From contig CAZMNY010000001.1 in the NCBI GenBank assembly GCA_964567745.1, positions 186,001-250,000 of the forward strand: DNA of 64,000 bases, in the 5' to 3' direction. Numbering within the stretch: the first letter of the stretch is position 1; each line of letters opens with the position of its first letter. A program made the position numbers and the translations under genes. Positions 1-9,125 of the stretch are shown in pieces. Below the pieces are notes generated by a model. That model was not told where the DNA came from, made no database searches, and saw only the letters and a program-made list of their open reading frames with translations. This DNA is from CAZMNY01 sp964567745 (GTDB lineage Bacteria > Planctomycetota > Planctomycetia > Pirellulales > Pirellulaceae).

Positions 1-1
1 C

Positions 2-1126
2 GTTTACGCGGCGGTGGAAGAGAGCCGGAACAACGTCACATTTACTGAACCTCAGATGCAGAACGTCAACGATGTCGTGACGGCTCTATTCGGAACGCCT
101 GACAGCCCCATCGTCCCGAATCTACCTGACGTCGACCTCGTCAGCGTGTTGGACCAGCGGAAGCTTGACTTGGCGGCTGGTCCGGTGCACCGCGAGAGCA
201 TTGATTCGCCGACGGGTCTTTATCGCGAGCATTGTGTGCATTGCCATGGGATCACCGGTGATGGCGCCGGCCCGACGGCTGCATTCTTGAATCCTTATCC
301 GCGCGACTACCGCCGAGGCATTTTCAAATTCAAGTCGACGCCGAATCTAACGCCTCCGACGGACGACGACCTGCACCGCACGCTATTTGAAGGCCTCCCT
401 GGCACTTCGATGCCCTCCTTCAAACTGTTGCCGCGAAACGAACTTGAATCGCTGGTCCATTACGTCCGCTACTTGGCAATTCGAGGCGAAGTGGAGCGGC
501 AGTTTATCTACGGTCTCGTCACCGAACTGGACGAAGGCGAATTGCTCATCGATTTTTCCGTCGCGGGCGAAGAACAGTACGATTTCGTTCGATCCGAGGC
601 GGCGCTCATTGTTCAAAAGTGGATTGACGCCGAAGCCGCTGCGACTCCCGTTCCGGCTCGGCCCGAAATGCCCATGGAAGAGTCGATCGCCAAGGGGAAA
701 GAGCTCTTTTTTGGCCCGGTAGCCAACTGCGTCAAATGCCACGGCCCGACGGGAATCGGCGACGGCGTCACGAACGACTACGACGAGTGGACGAAAGAAC
801 TCAACCCAGCGAACAAAGAACCGCTACAACGGTTTCTGTCCCTGGGCGCCCTGGCGCCTCGCAACAGCCGTCCGCGCAACTTACGGATGGATGTTTATCG
901 AGGAGGCAGGCGGCCCGTCGACCTCTACTGGCGAATCCACAACGGAATCGCTGGAACTCCCATGCCGGCCGCCGCGATGAAACCGGATGGTGCGCCTGAA
1001 AATGACACGCGATTGACGCCCAAAGACATTTGGAGCCTGATCGATTACATACGCCACTTGCCATACGAACCGCTAAGCAAACCGGCCAATTTGCAGCAAC
1101 CAACAAATAATCGTGAGCGGCTCTAG
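2..1126 (+). CDS. Diheme cytochrome c protein (5' end outside window)
   Basis: The reading frame is open from the window edge, so the 5' end is missing; the GTG at 14 is probably internal. Counting from that GTG, there are two c-type heme sites, CVHCH at residues 74-78 and CVKCH at 239-243. Each is followed by a possible methionine ligand segment (TSMPSF, GTPMPA). This is a tandem of two cytochrome c class I-like domains, expected to be exported and to carry electrons in the periplasm. It sits 55 bp upstream of coxB, so it is a likely electron donor to the oxidase or a fused oxidase-associated cytochrome. Direct donation is inferred from position only. Confidence 0.85.
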   Translation, partial: VYAAVEESRNNVTFTEPQMQNVNDVVTALFGTPDSPIVPNLPDVDLVSVLDQRKLDLAAGPVHRESIDSPTGLYREHCVHCHGITGDGAGPTAAFLNPYPRDYRRGIFKFKSTPNLTPPTDDDLHRTLFEGLPGTSMPSFKLLPRNELESLVHYVRYLAIRGEVERQFIYGLVTELDEGELLIDFSVAGEEQYDFVRSEAALIVQKWIDAEAAATPVPARPEMPMEESIAKGKELFFGPVANCVKCHGPTGIGDGVTNDYDEWTKELNPANKEPLQRFLSLGALAPRNSRPRNLRMDVYRGGRRPVDLYWRIHNGIAGTPMPAAAMKPDGAPENDTRLTPKDIWSLIDYIRHLPYEPLSKPANLQQPTNNRERL

Positions 1127-1181
1127 GCCACCGCGGAATGATGCCACGTGAAGTGAGGCGCCACGCTGTGTCGCGTCTCGA

Positions 1182-2102
1182 ATGACAAAACAAAATCCGG
1201 AATCCGAACATCGAGATGATGGCGAGACTGGAAAATCCAAATCACCAATGGCGCTCGGCGACGAGCGAACGCGACAAGGTTGGAGGATAACCGTGGGACG
1301 GCTTTGGAGCATTCTATTTTTGGCAGTGCCAATTCTTGGGGTCGGCTCAATTTATTGGGCGATTGCCGGCTTTTACCCAATGGAAGGTCATTGGCTTCCG
1401 CTGAATATCAGCCGTGAAGGACAGGCGATCGACGAGCTCTTCACCTTTATTCTCTATCTGACTGGTTTCGTGTTCGTCGGCACCAGCTTGGCTCTGTTTT
1501 GGTTCATGTGGAAATACGACCGCGACAAGAACAACGAGCCGGTCAAGTACGTCCACGGCAGTCATACACTGGAAATCGTTTGGTCGATTCTTCCCGCAGC
1601 GACGTTGCTCTTTATCGCCATTTACCAGATGAACGCCTGGGCGACGGCGAAAATGCAACGCCCCACGGACGAGTCAGGCAAGCATAAGGCGCCGATCGCC
1701 GAGGTTACCGGACGCCAATTTGAATGGCGAATTCGATACGCGGGCGAAAACGGAATTCTCTACGACCAGGACGACATCCTGACGGTCAACGAATTGCACG
1801 TGCCGGTGGACGAAGACGTCGTGCTGGTGATCAAGAGTGAAGATGTGCTCCACAGTTTTTTCCTGCCGAACCTGCGTGTCAAACAAGACGTCGTGCCCGG
1901 CCTGAAACAACTCACCTGGTTCCGAGCCGATCGACAGGGCGTTTACGACATCGTCTGCGCCGAGCTCTGCGGTTGGGGACACTACAAGATGCGAGGCCGC
2001 TTGATTGTTGAGCCTCGAGACAAGTACGAAAAATGGCTTGCCGAGCAGTATGAGGCCCAACAGGCTACTGAATTCACGCCGGCCAGCGATGAGGATGAAT
2101 AA
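1182..2102 (+). CDS. coxB: Cytochrome c oxidase subunit II
   Basis: Membrane-anchored subunit that takes electrons from cytochrome c through a binuclear CuA centre. About 306 residues. A hydrophobic N-terminal stretch (40-63) and two further helices (85-110 and 130-150) precede a periplasmic cupredoxin domain. The CuA ligands are all present: H224, C259, E261, C263, H267 and M270 (CAELCGWGHYKM). No heme motif is fused at the C-terminus; the separate cytochrome c upstream may supply it. The gene is followed after 3 bp by coxA, consistent with co-transcription. Confidence 0.97.
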   Translation: MTKQNPESEHRDDGETGKSKSPMALGDERTRQGWRITVGRLWSILFLAVPILGVGSIYWAIAGFYPMEGHWLPLNISREGQAIDELFTFILYLTGFVFVGTSLALFWFMWKYDRDKNNEPVKYVHGSHTLEIVWSILPAATLLFIAIYQMNAWATAKMQRPTDESGKHKAPIAEVTGRQFEWRIRYAGENGILYDQDDILTVNELHVPVDEDVVLVIKSEDVLHSFFLPNLRVKQDVVPGLKQLTWFRADRQGVYDIVCAELCGWGHYKMRGRLIVEPRDKYEKWLAEQYEAQQATEFTPASDEDE

Positions 2103-2105
2103 GAA

Positions 2106-3905
2106 ATGACAACTGCTGCAATTGATAGCCACGAGGGCGGTCACGCCGAGGGCCATTCGGGATCAGTTGGCGAGTTTATCTCGACTTACGTTTTTTCGCT
2201 TGATCACAAGATCATCGGGCTGCAGTTCTTGTTCTCGACACTGCTGTGGTTCTTCGTCGGCGGCCTGCTCGCCCTCGGAATTCGTTGGCAGCTGGCGTAC
2301 CCTTGGGGCGATATGCCCTTGGTCGGCAACCTGCTGTTTTCGGCTGAAGGCGGACAGATATCGCCCGAGTTCTACACCACGCTTTTCACGATGCACGCCA
2401 CGGTCATGATCTTCTTTGTGATCATTCCGATCTTGGCCGGCGCCTTCGGCAACTTCCTCATCCCGTTGATGATCGGCGCCGATGACATGGCGTTTCCGAC
2501 CCTCAACATGCTCAGCTACTGGATGATGTGGCCGGCATTTGTCTTAATCGGCTTAAGCTTTCTTTATCCACCCTACGGAGCCGGCGGAGGCTGGACGTCG
2601 TATCCTCCTCTATCGACCGTTTGGGATGCAGCTCCAGCCAGCCAGTGGCCTCAAACGCTTTGGCTGCTGGGCGTCACTTGCGTCGGCATCTCGTCAATGA
2701 TGGGTTCGGTCAACTACATGACCACCATCATTCAGATGCGAGCGCCGGGCATGACAATGTTCCGCATGCCGCTGACGATCTGGGGCATGTTTATCACCGC
2801 CGTGCTCCAAGCTTTCGCGTTGCCTGTTTTGACGGCGGCTGGGTTCATGCAAGTGACAGACCGGCTATTTGGAACCGGATTCTTCATACCCGAAGCGCTT
2901 GTCGTTAATAACTCCGAGCCGCTGAGCGGCGGCGGACAGCCGCTATTGTGGCAGCACCTCTTCTGGTTCTATTCGCACCCGGCCGTTTACATCATGTTGC
3001 TGCCGGCGATGGGCATGGTTTCGGACATCGTGGCCTGCTTCGCGCGAAAGCCGATCTTTGGCTACAAGCCGATGGTCTACTCGATTTCGGGGATTGCCGG
3101 ACTCGGGTTCATTGTCTGGGGCCACCATATGTTTGTCTCGGGAATGAACCCAATGCTGGGCATGACCTTTAGTGTCGCCACGATGTTGATCGCTCTACCG
3201 AGTGCGGTGAAGGTGTTCAACTGGCTCGGCACGATTTGGGGCGGGAAGATCGAGTTTACGACGCCAATGCTGTTTGCACTTTCGTTCGTCTCGATGTTTA
3301 TCATCGGCGGGCTGTCCGGCATCTTCATGGCCTCGACGCCGACCGATATTTTCATCCACGACACGTACTTTATTGTCGCCCACTTCCACTACGTGCTGTT
3401 CGGCGGCACGGCGATGGCCGTTTTCGGCGCGATCTACTTTTGGTTCCCCAAAATGTTCGGCCGTTTGATGAACGAGTCGCTGGGGAAAGTACACTTCCTG
3501 CTGACGTTCGTGTTCCTCAACGGCACGTTTTACACGATGCACATGCTCGGCGCTGTCGGCTTTCCACGCCGATTGGCTGACCCCTACCCGTATTTAACGT
3601 TTGAACATCTCCGCCCCATGAATGAATTCATGACCTGGTGCGCCATTGGAATGGTGGCGACTCAGTTCATTTTCGCCGGCAACTTCATCTACAGTATTTT
3701 CTTCGGCCAGACGGTGGGGCGCAATCCTTGGCGAGCCAATTCGCTTGAATGGGCGGCGCCCAGCCCGCCCGGTCACGGGAACTTCGATTTCCAACCGATT
3801 GTTTATCGAGGACCTTACGAATACGGTTCGCCCGAAGTCGACATCGACTACTACCCTCAAACAATGCCCCCGCCGTCCGCCGATGGCGGCTCGCAAGAGT
3901 CGTAG
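2106..3905 (+). CDS. coxA: Cytochrome c oxidase subunit I, A2-type
   Basis: Catalytic subunit that reduces oxygen to water at a heme a3/CuB site and pumps protons. 599 residues with the expected many membrane helices. The CuB/cross-linked tyrosine motif reads HPAVY (H291-Y295), and the two CuB histidines are in WGHHMF. The heme ligands lie in HDTYFIVAHFHY and in FTMHAT. The glutamate of A1 enzymes (HPEVY) is replaced by alanine, while Y289-S290 precede the histidine. This YS signature marks the A2 subfamily of heme-copper oxidases, where tyrosine and serine take over the proton route. It lies directly downstream of coxB. Confidence 0.97.
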   Translation: MTTAAIDSHEGGHAEGHSGSVGEFISTYVFSLDHKIIGLQFLFSTLLWFFVGGLLALGIRWQLAYPWGDMPLVGNLLFSAEGGQISPEFYTTLFTMHATVMIFFVIIPILAGAFGNFLIPLMIGADDMAFPTLNMLSYWMMWPAFVLIGLSFLYPPYGAGGGWTSYPPLSTVWDAAPASQWPQTLWLLGVTCVGISSMMGSVNYMTTIIQMRAPGMTMFRMPLTIWGMFITAVLQAFALPVLTAAGFMQVTDRLFGTGFFIPEALVVNNSEPLSGGGQPLLWQHLFWFYSHPAVYIMLLPAMGMVSDIVACFARKPIFGYKPMVYSISGIAGLGFIVWGHHMFVSGMNPMLGMTFSVATMLIALPSAVKVFNWLGTIWGGKIEFTTPMLFALSFVSMFIIGGLSGIFMASTPTDIFIHDTYFIVAHFHYVLFGGTAMAVFGAIYFWFPKMFGRLMNESLGKVHFLLTFVFLNGTFYTMHMLGAVGFPRRLADPYPYLTFEHLRPMNEFMTWCAIGMVATQFIFAGNFIYSIFFGQTVGRNPWRANSLEWAAPSPPGHGNFDFQPIVYRGPYEYGSPEVDIDYYPQTMPPPSADGGSQES

Positions 3906-3955
3906 TTCGCCAACACACGAATCGACTCTGTTTTTTTCAGTTCTCAAGCCACTCA

Positions 3956-4978
3956 ATGTCGCCCGCCGTGACAAAACAAACCGCCCAACTCGAAAGCCCC
4001 TGGCCGAATCGCATTGCGATTCTGCTGGCGCTGGTTACTTTCCCATTGATTTGGGTCGGTGGCTTGGTGACGACGTACAAGGCGGGTATGGCGGTTCCCG
4101 ATTGGCCGTCAACCTATGGCTACAACTTGTTTCTGTATCCGATTTCGACTTGGATCGCCGGCCCCTTCGATCTGTTCATCGAGCACGGCCACCGCTTGCT
4201 GGGTTCGCTGGCCGGTTTGGTCGCGATCCTGCTTGTGGTTGTGGTCTGGCGGCGTGATGAACGCGTTTGGATGCGGCGTCTGGCCCTGGCGGCGTTGGCT
4301 CTTGTCATCGCCCAAGGGTTGCTCGGCGGAGCGCGAGTGCTGATGGATTCACGAACGGTCGCCATGATTCATGGCTGCGTTGGTCCCGCATTTTTCTCAT
4401 TGTCAGTCGCGATGGTCGTGTTCACATCCAAAAGTTGGCGGACCGCAACGTCGAGCGACGAATTCGCGAGTGCCGACTCGGTCCGATCGCTTGTCGTCTT
4501 GATTCCCGCTTTCGCCTTTATCCAACTACTGCTCGGCGCCCAATTGCGACATGTCGCAGCGACAACATCGCATCAGACATTCCAACTGTTCGTGGTCTTT
4601 CACCTTGTCCTTGCCCTTGTGTTGACTCTGCACATCGGGTTGTTGAATTGGAAGACCTGGAAGTGCCCGGTCCGACAAGTTTCACGGCCGGCTCGCATCC
4701 TTGCTTTGTTGATCTTCGTTCAGATGTGCTTGGGCGTTTTGACGTGGGTGATGAAGTACAGTTGGCCTGGCGGGATGGGAGACTACTTCTCGTTTGCCGC
4801 GGGGCATCAAATTATCGCAGGCGGTTTCTGGCAAGCCATGCTGACGACGGCTCACGTCGCGGCGGGTTCGCTGATTTTGGGGGTTTCAGTCGTATCCGTT
4901 TTGCAAACCTATCGCCACTTTCGCCACAGCGCAATCGCTTTGAGTTCGGCGCCCCTGTTGCTGGAGTTGTCGACATGA
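3956..4978 (+). CDS. ctaA: Heme A synthase (COX15/CtaA family)
   Basis: Oxidises the C8 methyl group of heme O to give heme A for the oxidase. About 340 residues with eight predicted helices. Family features are VTTYKAGMAVPDWP near the N-terminus, EHGHRLLGS, and two further conserved histidine segments (GAQLRHVAATTSHQ and the C-terminal GGFWQAMLTTAHVAAG region). I chose the ATG at 3956 because longer in-frame starts would overlap coxA with non-conserved sequence. The stop overlaps the ctaB start by 4 bp (ATGA), implying translational coupling. Confidence 0.93.
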   Translation: MSPAVTKQTAQLESPWPNRIAILLALVTFPLIWVGGLVTTYKAGMAVPDWPSTYGYNLFLYPISTWIAGPFDLFIEHGHRLLGSLAGLVAILLVVVVWRRDERVWMRRLALAALALVIAQGLLGGARVLMDSRTVAMIHGCVGPAFFSLSVAMVVFTSKSWRTATSSDEFASADSVRSLVVLIPAFAFIQLLLGAQLRHVAATTSHQTFQLFVVFHLVLALVLTLHIGLLNWKTWKCPVRQVSRPARILALLIFVQMCLGVLTWVMKYSWPGGMGDYFSFAAGHQIIAGGFWQAMLTTAHVAAGSLILGVSVVSVLQTYRHFRHSAIALSSAPLLLELST

Positions 4979-5889
4979 GCATCTCCAGCACCTCGTTGCC
5001 GATCGATCGACCAGACGCGTCACTACTAGCGCGTTTGGCCGATTATGTCGAGCTCACCAAACCGCGGATTGCCATGCTGATACTCGTCACAGTCACCGCT
5101 GCGGGGACGATGGCGAGCTGGGGGCAACCCGACCTCTGGTTGCTGCTGCATTCGATGGTTGGGATCGCACTGGTTGCCGCTAGCGCTAGCGCGCTAAATC
5201 AGTGTTTCGAGAAAGACCTTGACGCCAGGATGCAGCGGACGAGCAACCGGCCTCTGCCTTCGGGTCGAATTACCCCGAGACAAGCCTACTCATTCGCGAC
5301 GGTGACCATTGTTGCGGGATGCGTGTATCTGCTGGCGACAACCAACTTGCTAACGGCCGCGTTCGCCCTGGCGACGTGGGTCGTCTACGCCTGCATCTAT
5401 ACGCCGCTGAAGTCGCGAACGACAAGTAATACGGCGATTGGAGCGATCTCGGGCGCACTTCCGATTTGCATCGGCTGGGCTGCTCAAGGAGGTCAATGGG
5501 ACGCGCGAGTCGGCTCGCTTTTCACGGTTTTGTTTCTCTGGCAATTCCCGCACTTTATGGCGATCGCCTGGCTTCATCGCCATGAGTACGCGGAAGCCGG
5601 GTTTCGCATGCTGACTGTCGCGGATCCGAGCGGTCGCCGAGCTGGAGTGCAAGCGGTGCTGTCCGCTTTGGTTCTCTTGCCCGTTAGCTTCGCGCCGGCT
5701 CTTGTGGCGCCTGAGGCGTACGGCTCGGTATTTGTCGCTTTGTCCTTTGTGTTGGGCTTCGCCCAGTTGATTTGTGCGATTCGATTTCTCATGAAACGAG
5801 ACGATTCAGCAGCTCGCCTGCTACTTCGTGCTTCGTTGATTTACCTGCCGCTTCAGATGGCATTGTTGATTGTCTTTCCGTTGCTGTAG
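4975..5889 (+). CDS. ctaB: Protoheme IX farnesyltransferase
   Basis: Converts protoheme IX to heme O by adding a farnesyl group; heme O is then the substrate of CtaA. 304 residues, a typical length. Family marks are YVELTKPRIAML at the start, NQCFEKDLDARMQRTSNRPL (the Asp-rich prenyl-diphosphate motif), YTPLKSRT, and a second motif GQWD followed by WQFPHFMAIAW. UbiA-type membrane protein with multiple helices. It overlaps ctaA by 4 bp and precedes coxC. Confidence 0.95.
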   Translation: MSISSTSLPIDRPDASLLARLADYVELTKPRIAMLILVTVTAAGTMASWGQPDLWLLLHSMVGIALVAASASALNQCFEKDLDARMQRTSNRPLPSGRITPRQAYSFATVTIVAGCVYLLATTNLLTAAFALATWVVYACIYTPLKSRTTSNTAIGAISGALPICIGWAAQGGQWDARVGSLFTVLFLWQFPHFMAIAWLHRHEYAEAGFRMLTVADPSGRRAGVQAVLSALVLLPVSFAPALVAPEAYGSVFVALSFVLGFAQLICAIRFLMKRDDSAARLLLRASLIYLPLQMALLIVFPLL

Positions 5890-5943
5890 GTTCCTTGCTG
5901 TCTATTCACTGTCACTAATTGGCTCAGAAATACGAAAAGATCC

Positions 5944-7338
5944 ATGTCGGAACACGGACATAACGACGACGGACACGGCCACATCACGCTTCAGTATCAG
6001 CCCGCATTGCCGCTCAACAACGGCAAGGTGTTTCTGTGGCTATTCCTGTCGACCGAAATCATGTTCTTTGCCGCCTTGATTGGCGAGTTCATTGTGCTCC
6101 GTTTCGGCGCGCCCAATGGCATCTGGCCGACGCCTCACGATGTGCACGTTTCGGAATTCATTGGAACGGCCAACACGGCGTTGTTGCTGTTCTCTAGTCT
6201 GACAATCGTGCTGGCGTACGAATACGCGAAGCGCGACAAGCCAGTCCTCTCGAAAGCGGCGCTGTTCGCAACCTTTTTGATGGGCTCGGCATTTCTCGGT
6301 GTGAAGTGCTACGAATACAGCGCTAAATTCGCCCACGGGATTTACCCCGTCCACAAGCGAAGTTTGATGCACGACAAAGCGGACGTCTATTACATGTCGG
6401 CTGTCCGTAAACGCTTGGCGACGCTTAGCGCGGAATTCAAGGCCAAGATCGATGACGGCGTCACGCTCGACCCAGCCGAGGCAAGTAAGTTCGCGCTAGT
6501 GAACAAGCTCCAAAGCAACATGGTCGGCTGGGCGGAGTGGCGGGCGATGCAAGAGAGCGATCCGACCTTGCAGCAAAAAGCATTCGACTTCGCCGCTTAT
6601 GCCATTTATCCGTTGCACGCCGATGAGCATGCCATGGAGCTGCATGCCGATGCCGAGATTAAGGCGATCGACGAAGCCATAAAGCAATTCGCCGTACAGA
6701 CGGAATCGCTGAATGTCGTTCAATCGGAACTCAATGCCAGAAACGAGTCCCTCGTCGCTCTTACCGCTCAACTCATGAGCGAAAAGACTGACGCTGACAA
6801 CGCGGTCGTTGCATTGAAAGAAGCGAGAGCGAAACTCGATGAAGCGAGCAAGCAAGACAACACGACGGACGAAGCAAAACAGAAACTGGATGCGAGCATT
6901 GTTGCGGCCGAGGCCAAAGTAACGGGCATCGACGAACGACTCGCGCAAACCGCCACGGAGTCGCAAGCGAACGCTGCCGAATCGGCGACGGCGGCTGCCG
7001 CCCTGGGCACGACCAAGACCACGGTTGAGCGTTATCAAAACCGGAAGGACATGATTCCGGTCCTGATGGCCGCAGCGGCCCACAAGGGACTCAACGAAGA
7101 AAACCACTGGCTCAAACTGCCCATCAAGATTCCCAGCGGCAACATGTGGGCCAGCACCTATTTCCTGATGACCGGTTTTCACGCAGTTCACGTGTTGATC
7201 GGACTCATCGTCTTCGCCACAGCCCTACCGTATCGGCTCGATAAGCAGAAGGCGAACTTCCTTGAAAACACGGGACTCTATTGGCACTTTGTTGACCTCG
7301 TTTGGATCTTCTTGTTCCCCTTGTTGTATTTGTTCTAA
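5944..7338 (+). CDS. coxC: Cytochrome c oxidase subunit III with large coiled-coil insertion
   Basis: 464 residues, more than twice the usual size of about 200 for a bacterial five-helix subunit III. Residues 1-134 carry the first three helices and the conserved GVKCYEYSAKF. Residues 396-464 carry the last two, with GNMWASTYFLMTGFHAVHV and the terminal WHFVDLVWIFLFPLLYLF. Between them, residues 135-395 form a hydrophilic insert. Its centre (about 235-345) is rich in Ala, Glu, Lys, Asp and Gln in heptad-like order, typical of coiled coil. The frame is intact and core motifs on both sides are conserved, so this is not a misassembly by obvious signs. The insert has no function I recognise. Confidence 0.92.
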   Translation: MSEHGHNDDGHGHITLQYQPALPLNNGKVFLWLFLSTEIMFFAALIGEFIVLRFGAPNGIWPTPHDVHVSEFIGTANTALLLFSSLTIVLAYEYAKRDKPVLSKAALFATFLMGSAFLGVKCYEYSAKFAHGIYPVHKRSLMHDKADVYYMSAVRKRLATLSAEFKAKIDDGVTLDPAEASKFALVNKLQSNMVGWAEWRAMQESDPTLQQKAFDFAAYAIYPLHADEHAMELHADAEIKAIDEAIKQFAVQTESLNVVQSELNARNESLVALTAQLMSEKTDADNAVVALKEARAKLDEASKQDNTTDEAKQKLDASIVAAEAKVTGIDERLAQTATESQANAAESATAAAALGTTKTTVERYQNRKDMIPVLMAAAAHKGLNEENHWLKLPIKIPSGNMWASTYFLMTGFHAVHVLIGLIVFATALPYRLDKQKANFLENTGLYWHFVDLVWIFLFPLLYLF

Positions 7339-7419
7339 CCTCATCGGCTTGGCAATGGTTGGCCGCTTGGGCCACGATCAATACATCGAACAAATCTAAA
7401 ACGAATTCCTGGAATCTCA

Positions 7420-7953
7420 ATGACCGACCATCACGACGAACATGGCGACGGACACGATGATCATGGCGGCATGGGCAAGTACGCGGTTGTATTTATCGCT
7501 CTGCTAGTCCTTACCGCTTTGTCCTATGGCGCCGGCACCTATTTTTCTGGCCCGAATGTTACCGATCCAACAACAAAGTCTGTTGGATGGGCGTTCATGA
7601 TGGCCGTCTCGTGCGCCAAGGCGGGCCTGGTGATGGCGATCTTCATGCACTTGCTCTGGGAAGCCAACTGGAAATACGTGTTGACGATCCCTTGTATCAT
7701 CATGAGCACGTTGCTTCTGCTCGCCTTGACCCCTGATATCGGCTGGCGAGCTGATAACTACACCGAGGAGCGAATTCGACACGCCCCCGAACTGAGCGCC
7801 TACGGATCACACGGTCACGCCGCGCACAGCGAAGGAGAAGACCACAGCGAAGGCGAACATGCCGACGACGATGGCGAACATGCCAACGGCGAGAGCGAGC
7901 ATGACGATGACGGTGCGGAGCCGAAAGAATCGCATGACGATGGCTCGAATTGA
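7420..7953 (+). CDS. coxD: Cytochrome c oxidase subunit IV, His/acid-rich tails
   Basis: Small membrane subunit of the prokaryotic oxidase subunit IV family (also called CtaF or CyoD-like). Three hydrophobic helices are visible (about residues 23-42, 58-78 and 85-105), with KAGLVMAIFMHLLWE as the most recognisable stretch. The N-terminus is His/Asp-rich, and the C-terminal 50 residues consist mostly of His, Asp, Glu and Gly. Such tails could bind copper or other divalent metals, which is inference. Downstream of coxC by 81 bp. Confidence 0.85.
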   Translation: MTDHHDEHGDGHDDHGGMGKYAVVFIALLVLTALSYGAGTYFSGPNVTDPTTKSVGWAFMMAVSCAKAGLVMAIFMHLLWEANWKYVLTIPCIIMSTLLLLALTPDIGWRADNYTEERIRHAPELSAYGSHGHAAHSEGEDHSEGEHADDDGEHANGESEHDDDGAEPKESHDDGSN

Positions 7954-8116
7954 GCTGCGTCCAAGTGAAGAAGACCAGCGGCAATCGTTCTCCGATGTGA
8001 GGGCGAGGCTTCAACGAAGACACAACGCGTATTTCGGCCAACTGAGTCACCTCGGTTAGACCATCTGGCCAGTGCTTTGCGGATCTCATACGAAGTTTTC
8101 CGCGTGCCGACCCATC

Positions 8117-9070
8117 ATGAAGGCGGAAGCTTTGTCGTGCCCTGCAGTCGCCGTTCGAGGCGCCACCTATCGCTATGGCGAACGTGTTGCGCTTGACGAC
8201 CTGTCTCTTTCGATCGGCGTCGGCGAGGTGTTTGGCTTGTTGGGCCCGAACGGGAGCGGCAAGACGACGTTGTTCCGAATCCTCTCGACGCTGATGCCGC
8301 CTCAATCGGGCGAGTTTTCAATTCTTGGCGCAGATATCCAATCTCAAACGGCGTTTGTTCGACATCAAATCGGCGTCGTCTTTCAGTCACCGAGTGTGGA
8401 TCGCAAGTTGACGGTCAAAGAGAATCTTGCGCATCAAGCGGCGCTTTATGGGTTGGCGCCTCAACTCGCCAATAAGCGAATCGACGAACTGCTCGCCGAA
8501 TTTGGTTTGTCCGAGCGGGCAGCGGATCTGGTTGAGACGTTGTCGGGCGGATTGAGGCGGCAGGTCGAGCTCGCCAAAGGACTGTTGCACAATCCGAAAC
8601 TGTTGCTGCTCGACGAACCGAGCACAGGGCTTGACCCGGGAGCTCGGATTGATCTCTGGCGACGGTTGTTGCATCTGCGAGAGTCGATGGGCGTTACAAT
8701 CGCTCTGACTACCCATTTGCTCGAAGAGGCGGAGAAGGCGGACCGAATCGCCATCCTCGACCGCGGTCGACTTGTCGCGCTCGATTCTCCCGACGCCCTG
8801 CGACACGGCGTCGGCGGCGACACGATCATGATCGAGTGCTCGGACGCGAACGACTTGAGCCAGCAAATCGAATCGCGATTCGATGTGAAAACTCAAGTCA
8901 TGGTAGGCCAAGTAAGGCTCGAGCAACCCGATGGCCAGCGTTGGGTGACCGACCTTCTCAAGTCGTTTCCCGACGAGATTTCCGCCATCAAGTTGGGCAA
9001 GCCGACTCTGGAGGACGTCTTCATTTCGAAGACAGGCCATTCATTTTCCGCAGGCGTCGAGGACCAATAA
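8117..9070 (+). CDS. ABC transporter ATP-binding protein
   Basis: ATPase of an ABC-2 exporter. Walker A is GPNGSGKTT, the Q-loop lies in GVVFQSPSVD, the signature is LSGGLRRQ, Walker B with the catalytic Glu is LLLLDEPSTGLDPG, and the switch His is in TTHLLEEAE. 317 residues from the ATG at 8117; an upstream start at 8072 is possible but unsupported. Pairs with the permease 55 bp downstream. Its position between oxidase subunits and the Sco chaperone suggests a role in oxidase assembly, as in NosFY- or CcmAB-type exporters. The substrate is not determined. Confidence 0.92.
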   Translation: MKAEALSCPAVAVRGATYRYGERVALDDLSLSIGVGEVFGLLGPNGSGKTTLFRILSTLMPPQSGEFSILGADIQSQTAFVRHQIGVVFQSPSVDRKLTVKENLAHQAALYGLAPQLANKRIDELLAEFGLSERAADLVETLSGGLRRQVELAKGLLHNPKLLLLDEPSTGLDPGARIDLWRRLLHLRESMGVTIALTTHLLEEAEKADRIAILDRGRLVALDSPDALRHGVGGDTIMIECSDANDLSQQIESRFDVKTQVMVGQVRLEQPDGQRWVTDLLKSFPDEISAIKLGKPTLEDVFISKTGHSFSAGVEDQ

Positions 9071-9125
9071 TGGAAATGATTGCCGAGCGAATGCGAGCCC
9101 TTTGTATCGCCAACGAGATATTGAG

